Below are positions 25,563 through 33,980 of a DNA stretch of 64,000 nt, piece by piece. The stretch covers positions 124,001 through 188,000 of the forward strand of contig NZ_BAABFA010000005.1 in NCBI RefSeq assembly GCF_039540515.1, read 5' to 3'. Made by a program: the position numbers and the translations under genes. Under the pieces are notes generated by a model. The model did no database searches and was not told where the DNA came from. It was given only the letters and a program-made list of their open reading frames with translations. Origin of the DNA: Nemorincola caseinilytica (GTDB taxonomy: Bacteria > Bacteroidota > Bacteroidia > Chitinophagales > Chitinophagaceae). Every line of letters starts with the position of its first letter. The stretch's first letter is position 1.

Positions 25563-27236
25563 CTACTTGTTTTGGGCAATGATCCTTTGTCCATTCAGTA
25601 TGGCATCGTACTGCGTGCCATTTATGATGGACAATGCCTTGTTCACCATAGCATCTTCACGCAGGCGTATAGAATAATAGCCATTATCGCGGAAGAGATA
25701 GCGGGCCAGTTGGGCCTTTATCTGCGTACGGAAGAGCTTATTGCTGCCCTGTACCGTTATGTGTTTTGCTACTTGTCGCTGTTCGTCGGGCGGCAGCAGT
25801 CCTATATAGTTGCTTATTATCTTGTCCTCCCCGTTGAATGCGCGTGTAAAGTCCTGTATACTGCTGTAGCTGAGCAGGTCGCGGTTGCGTACATAGTGGT
25901 CGTGTATGGCCTGGCGCATCTCGTCGCTAAAGGCTCTCTTGAACAGAGGGTCTGACCAGCGTGCTGTGTCGTAGGGTACATACACATCGGGCGTTATGCC
26001 GCCGCCGCCATATACCAGCCGGCCTTTTGCTGTATGGTAGGGTGTGGTATCTGCGGGGCGCACCTGCTCCTTACCGGTAAGTTCGCCATCCAGCAGCCTG
26101 TTCTCCAGGTCTTCGTTATAGACATCGCGGCCTTCGGAGAAGGAACGCTGTATACTGCGGCCCGAAGGGGTGTAATAACGGGCTATGGTAAGGCGCAGGG
26201 CAGCGCCATCGGGCATTTCGTACTGCTCTTGTACAAGGCCCTTGCCATAGGTGCGCCTGCCTATTATGAGGCCGCGGTCCCAGTCTTGCACAGCGCCTGC
26301 CAGCACCTCGCTGGCCGAGGCCGAGCTCTCGTTCACCAGCACTATGAGCTTGCCACTTTCAAATGCGCCTTTTTCCTTCGCACTATGGTCTATGCGTGGC
26401 GTATGCCTGCCGCGGGTAGATACTATGAGCTTATCGTTATCCAGCAATTCATCCGATATGGAAGTGGCCGCATCCAGGTAGCCGCCACGATTGTCGCGCA
26501 GGTCTACTATCAGTTGCGTGGCACCTTCTTTCTTCAATTCTGCCAGTGCCTTTGTGAACTCCTCATAAGTAGTGGCGCTGAAGCGGTCCACTTTTATATA
26601 GCCGGTCCTGCTATCGAGCATGATGTTGGCATCTACGCTGTACAGGGGTATCATGTCGCGCGTTACCTGTACCGTTCTGCTGCCCTCATATGCTATGGGG
26701 CGTATGGTGATACTGACATTGGAACCCTGCCTGCCCCTCAGCAACGCCATTATACGCTCTGATGTGATGCGCGTACCTGCCACCACCGAATCACCTACTT
26801 TTATCAGTTGGTCTCCGCTTACCATACCGGCTTTTGCGGCCGGGCCGTTCTCGGTCACCGATGTTACGTTCACCGTATCGTGCATTATGGAGAACTCCAC
26901 GCCTATGCCCGAGAAGCCGCCATCCAGCTCGCTATTGGCTATGCGTGCATCTTCGGCAGAGATGTATACGGTATGCGGGTCCAGCGGGTCTAGTATGCCT
27001 GTCACAGCATCCTGGTACAGGAGGTCGGTGTTCACAGTGTCCACATACCTTTCCTTTATCAGTTCAATAAGTTCTTCGAGGCGGTCGTTCCTTTTTACGA
27101 TGGTAGAGATGTCGCGCTTATTGCGCAGCGAATCCCTCAGCTTGAACCCCAGCACCATACCCACAATAAGCACAAGAGAAAAGAATAAGGGCATCAATAC
27201 ATTGCCCTTTTCCCCTGGCCGTTCATTAGTTTCCAT
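25563..27236 (-). CDS. S41 family C-terminal processing protease (CtpA/Tsp type)
   Basis: This 557-residue protein has one N-terminal membrane anchor (about 14-32, PLFFSLVLIVGMVLGF), so it acts in the periplasm. A PDZ domain follows at about 95-185 (GFSGIGVEFS, PAAKAGMVSGDQLIKVGD). The S41 domain has LRDNRGGYLDAA, the Ser-bearing VNESSASASEVLAGA (about 301-315) and RTYGKGLVQ with the catalytic Lys (about 332). The C-terminal region of about 150 residues is common in Bacteroidota homologues. I place the start at the ATG at 27236; the frame also allows a GTG at 27242. A good promoter (TTG, 21 bp, TACCTTTG) ends 18 bp before this ATG. Confidence 0.92.
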   Translation of the reverse strand: METNERPGEKGNVLMPLFFSLVLIVGMVLGFKLRDSLRNKRDISTIVKRNDRLEELIELIKERYVDTVNTDLLYQDAVTGILDPLDPHTVYISAEDARIANSELDGGFSGIGVEFSIMHDTVNVTSVTENGPAAKAGMVSGDQLIKVGDSVVAGTRITSERIMALLRGRQGSNVSITIRPIAYEGSRTVQVTRDMIPLYSVDANIMLDSRTGYIKVDRFSATTYEEFTKALAELKKEGATQLIVDLRDNRGGYLDAATSISDELLDNDKLIVSTRGRHTPRIDHSAKEKGAFESGKLIVLVNESSASASEVLAGAVQDWDRGLIIGRRTYGKGLVQEQYEMPDGAALRLTIARYYTPSGRSIQRSFSEGRDVYNEDLENRLLDGELTGKEQVRPADTTPYHTAKGRLVYGGGGITPDVYVPYDTARWSDPLFKRAFSDEMRQAIHDHYVRNRDLLSYSSIQDFTRAFNGEDKIISNYIGLLPPDEQRQVAKHITVQGSNKLFRTQIKAQLARYLFRDNGYYSIRLREDAMVNKALSIINGTQYDAILNGQRIIAQNK

Positions 27237-27254
27237 TTTCACAGTACTAGCTTA

Positions 27255-27286
27255 CAAAGGTACGGGGAATAATATGTCTGCGACAA
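27255..27286 (-). promoter_or_regulatory. Predicted promoter of the S41 protease gene
   Basis: On the minus strand TTG (27284-27286), a 21-bp spacer and TACCTTTG (27255-27262) match the Bacteroidota -33/-7 pair well. Confidence 0.65.
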
Positions 27287-27351
27287 TGTAAAATATAATG
27301 CTTACCTATAAGGCTATTCGCGATCTGTATTTTCTGTTATATCTTTACCAC

Positions 27352-27615
27352 ATGAAGCGCATCTCCCTCATATCGCTATTGTGTGCCATTGTGTTCGCCT
27401 CCTGCTCGAAGAACAATTGCTATACCTGCGTTTTGTATAAGAAGGCCAATGACAAAACGTTATCGCAGACGAAATTCAAGTATTGCCGTATAAAAAGGAG
27501 CGATATAGAGCAGATGGAAGCGGATAGCGCACGCACATGGACCGCCACCGATAGCAAGGGCGTTGTTTATAACATGGAGCAGGTACTGGACTGCACGGTA
27601 GATAATTACTGGTAG
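27352..27615 (+). CDS. Small cysteine-rich lipoprotein
   Basis: This 87-residue protein has the lipobox FASC (Cys at 17). Immediately after it comes SKNNCYTCVLYKK, then a single Cys at KYCRIK and another near the end (VLDCTVDNYW). The start at 27352 puts MKRISLISLLC first; the frame opening at 27298 adds a non-signal stretch. The pattern of a Cys pair right after the lipid anchor recurs in two other tiny lipoproteins of this window (62563-62793 and 62910-63134). No known domain. It is convergent with the histidine kinase gene, whose stop lies 20 bp away. Confidence 0.7.
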   Translation: MKRISLISLLCAIVFASCSKNNCYTCVLYKKANDKTLSQTKFKYCRIKRSDIEQMEADSARTWTATDSKGVVYNMEQVLDCTVDNYW

Positions 27616-27634
27616 TCAGCGATCTGTCTGCTTC

Positions 27635-29614
27635 CTAGGCAGATGCCTTTAGCGAGAAATAGAACGTCGATCCTTTGTTCTCTTCCGATGTTACCCATAT
27701 ATCTCCGCCGTTCTCGTTCACGAATTCCTTGCAGAGCATAAGACCTATGCTGGTGCCTTTTTCGTCGGCAGTACCGCGGGTACTGCTGGCAAATGGTTTG
27801 AATATCTCCTGCTGTCTCTGGGCGTTTATGCCTATGCCATCGTCTGTAACAGAGAATACCACATGACCTGCCTTTTGCCGGGTATCGGCGCCCAGCGTTA
27901 CCGTACCGCCATTGTGCGTGAATTTAAGCGCATTGGACAACAGGTTGCGGATCACGAAATCGAAGTGGGCAGGATCTGCGAATACTTTGGTACCCGGAGC
28001 TATGTTGTTAACGATGGATATCTGTTTTTGTTTCGCAGTGATGCTGATGAGCGAAAGATTGTTCTGTACGGCATCATCTACCGCAAAAGCGGACTGCTTC
28101 ATCCCTATGCCCTTTATCTGTGCCTGCCCCCAATAGAGTAGTTTATCGAGGGTCTCGGCCGATGCCTGGGTATGGGCTATAAGGCTCTCTATAAGATACT
28201 TCTGCTCCTCTTTCGATGTGCTGCTGTCTTCCAGTATCTGCAGCATCACAGGTACATTGCCTATGGGGCCGCGCAGGTCGTGACCAATGATAGAGAAGAG
28301 CTTGTCCTTCATGTCATTGGTCTTTTGCAGCTCGTTCTCTCTGCGCGACAGGCGGCGGTTCAGCACATTCGTTTTGCGGTATAGCAATAATACTGCTATG
28401 AACAATACTGCGAAACCTATGGCCACGCCTATGATGATGTTCCTGATGAGCCTGTTCGATTCGTTCTTTTCCTCGGCCAGCGCCAGCTGTGCATTAGAGC
28501 GTTCCAGCTCGTGCACGCTCTGCAGGTCCATTATCTCTTTTGCCTTTTCTTTACTTTCCAGGCTGTCCTCTATGTGCTTCAGGGTGGCCATGGCATCGAA
28601 TGCCTCTTTGTGCTTGCCCATGCGGTTGTACTGCTCTACCATGGCATCGTATATGTCGGGCTCCATAGACCGCAGGCCCAGTTCCTGCACTACTTTCAGC
28701 GCTTCTTTCAGTGTCTTTATGGCTTCCTCGGGCTGTGTCTTTCCTATCACCCCCGACCGGCTGACACTGATCCGGGCAAAATCCTCGGGCATATTCTTGT
28801 CTTGCGTTATCTTCAACGCTTCGTCGAAGTAGGCAAGTGACTTTTTGTAGTCGCCATACTTGTCGAAAACAATGCCCAGGTTATTGAGGGTCTGTATCCT
28901 GATACCCGTTTTTTCGGGCTTGTTGCTGCCTGCAAGCGCCCGCTCGAAGTAGGGCAGCGCCAGTTCCAGGTTACCCATCTTTGCATACACTATGCCTATG
29001 TTGTTGTAGAGGTATATGACATCGGTGCCTTTTACCTCTTTTTTGCCCATCAGGTTCAGCGCCTTGTTGTAGTAGTCCAGCGCCTTGTCCATTATATCGT
29101 TCTTCTCGTTCACCACACCTATCTTCATGTAGGTGTTCACTATACCGTCGGTATCGTGCAGCTCTTCGAAATATTTGAGGGCTTCCATAAAATGCTTTGT
29201 AGCATCTCTGAAATTGCCGCTGCGCCCTTCCAGTACTCCTATGCCGTTCAGCGCACTTGCAATGCCTCGTTTGTTCCCTACCTCGCGAAAGAGCGCTATG
29301 GCCTCTTCCTGCATTTGACGTGCCATATCTATACGGCCGTGCAGCGAGTTCATGAAGGCGAGCAGCACCGTCATAGATGCGATGCCGTTCTTGCTCTTTT
29401 TGGCTTTGAATTCCTGCAGGCCCATGTTGGCATAGTAGGATGCAGAGTCGGGTTGGGAGTGCTGGTAGTAATTGTAAATATCCCTATAGATCTCTATCCG
29501 CTCTTCAATGCTTTTTTGGTTTTTCAGGTCTGCTTTCAGGGCAGAGATATCGACCTGCGAGAAAGACGTGTATGCGCAAAGTAAGGAGATGAATAGACAA
29601 ATATATAATTTCAT
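27635..29614 (-). CDS. TPR sensor histidine kinase
   Basis: This 659-residue protein has a signal peptide (about 20 residues, ending TSFSQ). A periplasmic array of about six tetratricopeptide repeats follows (about 30-350; for example YNNIGIVYAKMGNLELALPY). One transmembrane helix lies at about 390-410 (NIIIGVAIGFAVLFIAVLLL), and then a HisKA-type segment LFSIIGHDLRGPI carries the phospho-His. The HATPase domain has the N box LLSNALKFTHNGG, VTDDGIGI and GTSIGLMLCKEFV. Such proteins sense periplasmic signals by their TPRs. No response regulator is adjacent, so it is an orphan kinase in this window. The ATG at 29614 is chosen because the signal peptide begins there. Confidence 0.92.
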   Translation of the reverse strand: MKLYICLFISLLCAYTSFSQVDISALKADLKNQKSIEERIEIYRDIYNYYQHSQPDSASYYANMGLQEFKAKKSKNGIASMTVLLAFMNSLHGRIDMARQMQEEAIALFREVGNKRGIASALNGIGVLEGRSGNFRDATKHFMEALKYFEELHDTDGIVNTYMKIGVVNEKNDIMDKALDYYNKALNLMGKKEVKGTDVIYLYNNIGIVYAKMGNLELALPYFERALAGSNKPEKTGIRIQTLNNLGIVFDKYGDYKKSLAYFDEALKITQDKNMPEDFARISVSRSGVIGKTQPEEAIKTLKEALKVVQELGLRSMEPDIYDAMVEQYNRMGKHKEAFDAMATLKHIEDSLESKEKAKEIMDLQSVHELERSNAQLALAEEKNESNRLIRNIIIGVAIGFAVLFIAVLLLYRKTNVLNRRLSRRENELQKTNDMKDKLFSIIGHDLRGPIGNVPVMLQILEDSSTSKEEQKYLIESLIAHTQASAETLDKLLYWGQAQIKGIGMKQSAFAVDDAVQNNLSLISITAKQKQISIVNNIAPGTKVFADPAHFDFVIRNLLSNALKFTHNGGTVTLGADTRQKAGHVVFSVTDDGIGINAQRQQEIFKPFASSTRGTADEKGTSIGLMLCKEFVNENGGDIWVTSEENKGSTFYFSLKASA

Positions 29615-29857
29615 AAGCGTAACAACCTTAGACACAATGGGTATTTCCGAAGCTTACTGGAGCGTAGGCTATACTACGCAAATTAAGTGTTTCCTTTCCT
29701 TTTTTCGTTACACGATACGGAAATAAAACCATCTTTCACAAAACACCCTTAAATTAGTTGTTAATATTGCCGGTATGCATTTTATGTGTTTAATATAAGA
29801 TGGCAAGGCGATAACAGGGTAGATATTGTGCGGTAAAAAGATGGGTAAGATACCGCA

Positions 29858-30484
29858 TCAGCGGTTGATGTAGGGCTTGTGCGCACGCAACGAGTGGTTG
29901 TACATATTCCTTTCCTCATCGAAGAACTGCAGGCCCAGGTGTATGCCGCAATCGAGGAAGGAGCCGGGCCCCAGCGAATAGAAGAGGTTCTTGTTGTAGT
30001 CGTCCTTCTTCTCTATGGGTGATGCCAGTTTCACGCCTATATTGCCCTCTATGAAAAAATGCCCGATATTGATGCGCTTGCCTACACCGCCGCCCGCAAA
30101 AAGATAGCCATCTACAACGCCATAGGGGTCTTCGGCACCGGCAAAGTAGGGCTTGGGTGCATAGCCTGCATTACCTACGCCCATCTTGCCATAGAAAAAG
30201 GCCTCGTTCTCGGCATTTTGTATGCTGAAATAACGATGGAACTCGCCAAAGGCCTGGTAGCCGGGAAAGAACCCATAATAATGCCTGTAGCCCAGCAACA
30301 CAGAGTTGGCAGAGCTGAGGCGGTATTGCAGCCTGAGACCGGCCTTGGACAGCAGCCCCAGCGGGTTGGTGACATGCACAGAGAGCCTGTAAGGGGTATA
30401 TGGGCAGAACTGACCACGGGCCTCACCACGGCACAGCAAGAACAAAGCCAGCAATAAATGGGTGAATAATGTCTTCCGCGTCAT
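29858..30484 (-). CDS. Exported beta-barrel-like protein of unknown function
   Basis: This 208-residue protein has a signal peptide (MTRKTLFTHLLLALFLLCRG, cleavage near ARGQ). The rest is rich in aromatic residues with alternating strands: RLSVHVTNPLGLLSKAGLRL, LLGYRHYYGFFPGYQAF, EAFFYGKMGVGNAGY, FFIEGNIGVKLASP and CGIHLGLQFF. The pattern suggests a small outer-membrane barrel or DUF3575-like protein; no motif gives a function. It stands alone on the minus strand, 110 bp downstream of the pabB stop. A 243-bp region to the kinase gene holds no obvious gene. Confidence 0.65.
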   Translation of the reverse strand: MTRKTLFTHLLLALFLLCRGEARGQFCPYTPYRLSVHVTNPLGLLSKAGLRLQYRLSSANSVLLGYRHYYGFFPGYQAFGEFHRYFSIQNAENEAFFYGKMGVGNAGYAPKPYFAGAEDPYGVVDGYLFAGGGVGKRINIGHFFIEGNIGVKLASPIEKKDDYNKNLFYSLGPGSFLDCGIHLGLQFFDEERNMYNHSLRAHKPYINR

Positions 30485-30594
30485 TCGTGTTTCAAGGTGT
30501 GGTATATGCCCCGGTGGGGGACGATGGCTTACAAATATCGTGTTTGTAATGCAAGAATACTATAGGAGCAGGTAAAATTCTTTCGGGCCCTGCG

Positions 30595-31926
30595 CTACAT
30601 AAAGATGCGCTCCAGCGCCCAGGCCTTCAGCCGCATCTCTTCCCATTCGCTCTGCGGCTTGCTATCATAGGTGATGGCGCCACCTGTAGAGCGCGATAGT
30701 ATGCCTGTGGCACTGTTGTAGAACAGGCTGCGGATGATGACATTGAGGTCCATATCGCCGCCGGGGGTGATGTAGCCTATGGTGCCCGAGAACAGCTCGC
30801 GCCGGGTGGTCTCGTACCTGTCTATCAGTTGCATCACTTTATGCTTGGGCGCGCCCGTCATGCTGCCCATCGGGAAGCTAGTGCGTATGGCCCGGGCAAA
30901 TGTGGCATCGCTGCGCAGTGTACCGCTGATGGTAGATATCATTTGGTGTACCTGCGGGAAGGTATAGATACCAAAGAGCTCATCCACCGCTATAGAGCCT
31001 GTGCGGCAGCAGTGGGCAAGGTCGTTGCGTACCAGGTCGGTTATCATCACGTTCTCTGCACGTTCTTTTATATCGGCGGCAAGGGCTGCTTTTATCTCTT
31101 CATCTTTAAGTGGGTCATTGTCGCGGCGGGCGGTGCCTTTTATGGGTTGCGACAGTACCGTGTTGCCCTCTTTGCGCAGGTAGCGCTCGGGGCTGGCACA
31201 CATCATGTATCTGTTGTGCAGGCGGTAGTATGCGGCAAAGGGTGCAGGCGATATAGTATTGAGCGCATGAAAGACCGCTAGTGTATCCAGGCCCATGTGG
31301 TGGGCCGTACCGGTAGTGCAGTAGTTTATCTCGTAGCAGTCGCCATCGGCTATGTGCCTGCGCAGGGTCTCAATGGTATCGATGTACATATCCCTGCTCA
31401 TGGGATCGGTGAAGGAGAGTTGGGGTATGCCGGAGGTGTCTATCGTATCGCTGGCGGCTTGTATCTCTTTATAGATATTGTCAGGGTCGGCTGTGGTCTC
31501 TATGGTTAGGGTGGTCTGCCCGCTATCGATATAGCACACTGTCTCCGGAACGAAGAACTGCAGCAGGGGGAAACCGTGTATAGCAGGGTGGGCGGACGAT
31601 AGCTTAGGTTCCAGTATGTTCTTGAGGTCGTAGCATATATGGCCGAAGAGCCAGTCGGGTTGCTGTGCGTGGGCCTCCTGCAGTGCCAGCAATGGGTCGG
31701 GGGTATCGCAGGCCACTATGCGGTGTGCCCCTGCTGCCACCAGGCACTCATAACCGCTGTAGGGAGACGGGTAGCCATTATTGTCTAAAAAAGCAAGGAT
31801 ACTGTATGGTGCAGCCCAATTCAGTATCCTTGTTTTTAGTATGCCGGCCGTGGCCGGTGTTATCTGGTAACTAGCTTTGTTCCTGTGCAATGGCAGTGTG
31901 TTACAGCGTATAAGTAAGTGCCACAA
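30595..31926 (-). CDS. pabB: Aminodeoxychorismate synthase component I
   Basis: This 443-residue enzyme converts chorismate plus ammonia to 4-amino-4-deoxychorismate in folate synthesis. The chorismate-binding domain spans about 175-440. PIKGTARRD marks PabB (the Lys replaces the Ala typical of TrpE). Further motifs are AENVMITDLVRNDL, GSMTGAPKHKVM, LFSGTIGYITP and GGAITYDS. The length is normal for a stand-alone PabB. The frame has no ATG near its conserved start; the first possible codon is TTG at 31926, so the start is uncertain by some 30 codons. Only 11 bp separate it from the acidic protein gene upstream, so the two are probably co-transcribed. Glutaminase PabA is not in the window. Confidence 0.9.
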   Translation of the reverse strand: MWHLLIRCNTLPLHRNKASYQITPATAGILKTRILNWAAPYSILAFLDNNGYPSPYSGYECLVAAGAHRIVACDTPDPLLALQEAHAQQPDWLFGHICYDLKNILEPKLSSAHPAIHGFPLLQFFVPETVCYIDSGQTTLTIETTADPDNIYKEIQAASDTIDTSGIPQLSFTDPMSRDMYIDTIETLRRHIADGDCYEINYCTTGTAHHMGLDTLAVFHALNTISPAPFAAYYRLHNRYMMCASPERYLRKEGNTVLSQPIKGTARRDNDPLKDEEIKAALAADIKERAENVMITDLVRNDLAHCCRTGSIAVDELFGIYTFPQVHQMISTISGTLRSDATFARAIRTSFPMGSMTGAPKHKVMQLIDRYETTRRELFSGTIGYITPGGDMDLNVIIRSLFYNSATGILSRSTGGAITYDSKPQSEWEEMRLKAWALERIFM

Positions 31927-31937
31927 CAGGTGGCATG

Positions 31938-32405
31938 CTAGAAGTCGTCGTCATCGTCATCGAAACCTCCGCCACCCTCAGAGAAGAAGCCGAGATCTTT
32001 GAATTCATCATCCACATCGAAGTCATCGTCCTTCGATGATTTTTTCTTTCCGGCCCCTGTCTTCGACTTCGATTTCGGAAGGTCGAATTCTTCGAACTCT
32101 TTGTCTATATCGTAGTCGTCCTCATCGCCTTTGTTGAAATCATCATCATCATCCATCTCGTCATCTATATCATCATCGTCGTCGTCATCATCATCGTCAT
32201 CTGCGGTTTTCTTTTTCTTTGCTGACGCAGCAGGCGCTGCTTTTTTAGCCTTCTTCGCAGGCTTTTCTTCCACCTCTTCCTCTATCTCATCTTCATCATC
32301 CAGTTCTTCTTTCTTAGCCTTGGGAGATGCCTTCTTAGATGCAGGAGCCGCACTTGGTTTCGCGCTTTTTTTAGGTGCGTCATTCTTGTTGGTATTTGAT
32401 CTCAT
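31938..32405 (-). CDS. Highly acidic low-complexity protein
   Basis: This 155-residue protein is made almost entirely of Lys/Ala/Pro/Ser and Asp/Glu blocks. It opens with a basic linker (PKKSAKPSAAPASKKASPKA), then acidic EELDDEDEIEEEVEEK, a second basic KPAKKAKKAAPAASAKKKK, a poly-Asp run of about 11, and a long acidic stretch. It ends with FFSEGGGGF followed by DDDDDDF. No signal peptide or fold is visible, and disorder is very likely. The Asp-rich tail with terminal Phe recalls the acidic tips of single-stranded DNA-binding proteins or the RNA polymerase delta subunit, but this is only a resemblance. Neighbours are purA upstream (81 bp) and pabB downstream (11 bp). Real translation is supported by ATG, length and conserved-looking alternating blocks rather than by homology. 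Confidence 0.7.
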   Translation of the reverse strand: MRSNTNKNDAPKKSAKPSAAPASKKASPKAKKEELDDEDEIEEEVEEKPAKKAKKAAPAASAKKKKTADDDDDDDDDDDIDDEMDDDDDFNKGDEDDYDIDKEFEEFDLPKSKSKTGAGKKKSSKDDDFDVDDEFKDLGFFSEGGGGFDDDDDDF

Positions 32406-32455
32406 AGCCCTTATATCTTGATGGAGTAAAATTTTGATAGTTTGCTGAAATTGCC

Positions 32456-32481
32456 AAATTTTTTTACCACTAAAAAAATTT
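32456..32481 (-). terminator. G/C-free hairpin after purA
   Basis: Eleven-base arms made only of A and T (32456-32466 and 32471-32481) flank a CCAC loop directly after the purA stop. An adjoining 10-nt homopolymer run extends it. A weak terminator is inferred. Confidence 0.4.
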
Positions 32482-32486
32482 TTTTT

Positions 32487-33755
32487 TTAGGAAATAATAA
32501 TTAATTGATCGCGTCCTGTACCGTTAGAAATGTGCGATATACGCGTGCCCAGGTACTCTTCTATGAAGCTGCAGTAACGCTTGAATGTAGCGGGCAGGTC
32601 GTCATAGGTGCGGCACTCGCTGAGGGGCATACCCGACCATCCTTCGAAGGTGGTGTATACGGGCGTTACCTTGGTATCGCAAAGGTCGTAGGGCAGTTCT
32701 TTGGTCTCTACGCCATCTATGCTGTATGCGGTACATGCTTCCAGTGGGCTGAAGGCATCCATTACATCGGTCTTGGTCATTATGAGCTTTGTGACACCGC
32801 TCAGCATCACGGCATAGCGCAGTGCCACAAGGTCTATCCAGCCGCAGCGGCGTGGCCTGCCCGTAGTAGCGCCGAACTCGTGACCTGCCTTGCGTATGGC
32901 CTCGCCCAGCTCGTCGGTAAGCTCGGTGGGGAAGGGGCCGCCGCCTACACGGGTACAGTATGCCTTGGTAATGCCATATACCTCGCCTACGCGCGCCGGC
33001 GATACACCCAGGCCGCTGCACACACCTGCTGCTATGGTGTTGGAAGATGTAACAAAGGGATAAGTGCCGAAGTCCACATCCAGCATACTGCCCTGCGCAC
33101 CCTCGGCCAGTATCTTCTTGCCGTTGTTCAGGTGCTCGTCCAGCCAGTACTCGGCATTCACTATCTGTAGCTGGCGCAGACTTTCTACAGCCTCGAAGAA
33201 TGGCTGCTCCCACTGCTGCCAATCCACTACCTCGGGGTACTGGCGCAGCATCTGCAGGTGCTTCTGTGTGAGCCTGTTGTATTTCTCCTTGAAGTTGGGA
33301 GACAGTATGTCGCCCACGCGCAGGCCATTGCGGCCTGTTTTATCCATATAGGCAGGTCCTATGCCCTTGAGCGTAGAGCCTATCTTGTCTGCACCCTTCG
33401 ATGCTTCGGATGCGGCATCGAGCGCACGGTGCGTAGGCAGTATGAGGTGCGCCTTCTGCGATACGAACAAGCGCTGCAACAGATCGGGGCAGAGAGGTAC
33501 TATCTTGTTTATCTCGTTGCGCAGGGTGACGGGGTCTATGACCACGCCATTGCCTATGAGGTTGAGGCAATGCTGGTGGAATATGCCCGAAGGAATGGTA
33601 TGCAACACCACCTTCTCGCCGCCCACATACAATGTATGACCGGCATTGGGCCCACCCTGGAACCTTGCTATTATATCGTACTGACCTGCAAGGAAGTCCA
33701 CTATCTTACCCTTGCCTTCGTCGCCCCACTGAAGGCCCAGCAAAACATCTATCAT
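32487..33755 (-). CDS. purA: Adenylosuccinate synthetase
   Basis: This 422-residue enzyme joins IMP and aspartate using GTP, the first step toward AMP. Landmarks are GLQWGDEGKGKIVD (GTP P-loop, about 7-20), GGPNAGHTLY, SSNTIAAGVCSG, the aspartate-binding TGRPRRCGW and the GTP-binding NGTGRDQ near the C terminus. The length is typical. A minus-strand TATTTTTG box lies 57 bp upstream. The acidic protein and pabB follow on the same strand, so a purA-acidic-pabB transcript is possible despite the AT hairpin between. Confidence 0.96.
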   Translation of the reverse strand: MIDVLLGLQWGDEGKGKIVDFLAGQYDIIARFQGGPNAGHTLYVGGEKVVLHTIPSGIFHQHCLNLIGNGVVIDPVTLRNEINKIVPLCPDLLQRLFVSQKAHLILPTHRALDAASEASKGADKIGSTLKGIGPAYMDKTGRNGLRVGDILSPNFKEKYNRLTQKHLQMLRQYPEVVDWQQWEQPFFEAVESLRQLQIVNAEYWLDEHLNNGKKILAEGAQGSMLDVDFGTYPFVTSSNTIAAGVCSGLGVSPARVGEVYGITKAYCTRVGGGPFPTELTDELGEAIRKAGHEFGATTGRPRRCGWIDLVALRYAVMLSGVTKLIMTKTDVMDAFSPLEACTAYSIDGVETKELPYDLCDTKVTPVYTTFEGWSGMPLSECRTYDDLPATFKRYCSFIEEYLGTRISHISNGTGRDQLIIIS

Positions 33756-33811
33756 ATGGTTGTGTATTTGTGTTCCGGCAAAGCGCCGGAGAGATATGTT
33801 ATTTGGAACGC

Positions 33812-33819
33812 CAAAAATA
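33812..33819 (-). promoter_or_regulatory. Predicted -7 box for purA
   Basis: TATTTTTG on the minus strand, a perfect TAnnTTTG match about 57 bp upstream of the purA ATG. The -33 element is not clear. Confidence 0.45.
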
Positions 33820-33920
33820 AAACTTCGCCCCCGGAAAATGAAAAGATCTTTAGGTGAATAGTGGCGTCACATATTTAATATCCTTTTTCAAAAGTGAATA
33901 TCATTCACGGACGACCTTTC

Positions 33921-33963
33921 CCACAAAAAGAATGGCTATCGCGCCATACAGCGCGATAGCCAT
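33921..33963 (-). terminator. Rho-independent terminator of valS
   Basis: A 13-bp perfect stem (33932-33944 with 33951-33963) with a 6-nt loop is followed on the minus strand by TCTTTTTG. It lies 17 bp past the valS stop. Confidence 0.88.
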
Positions 33964-33980
33964 CGGCAAGTGTTGCGACC

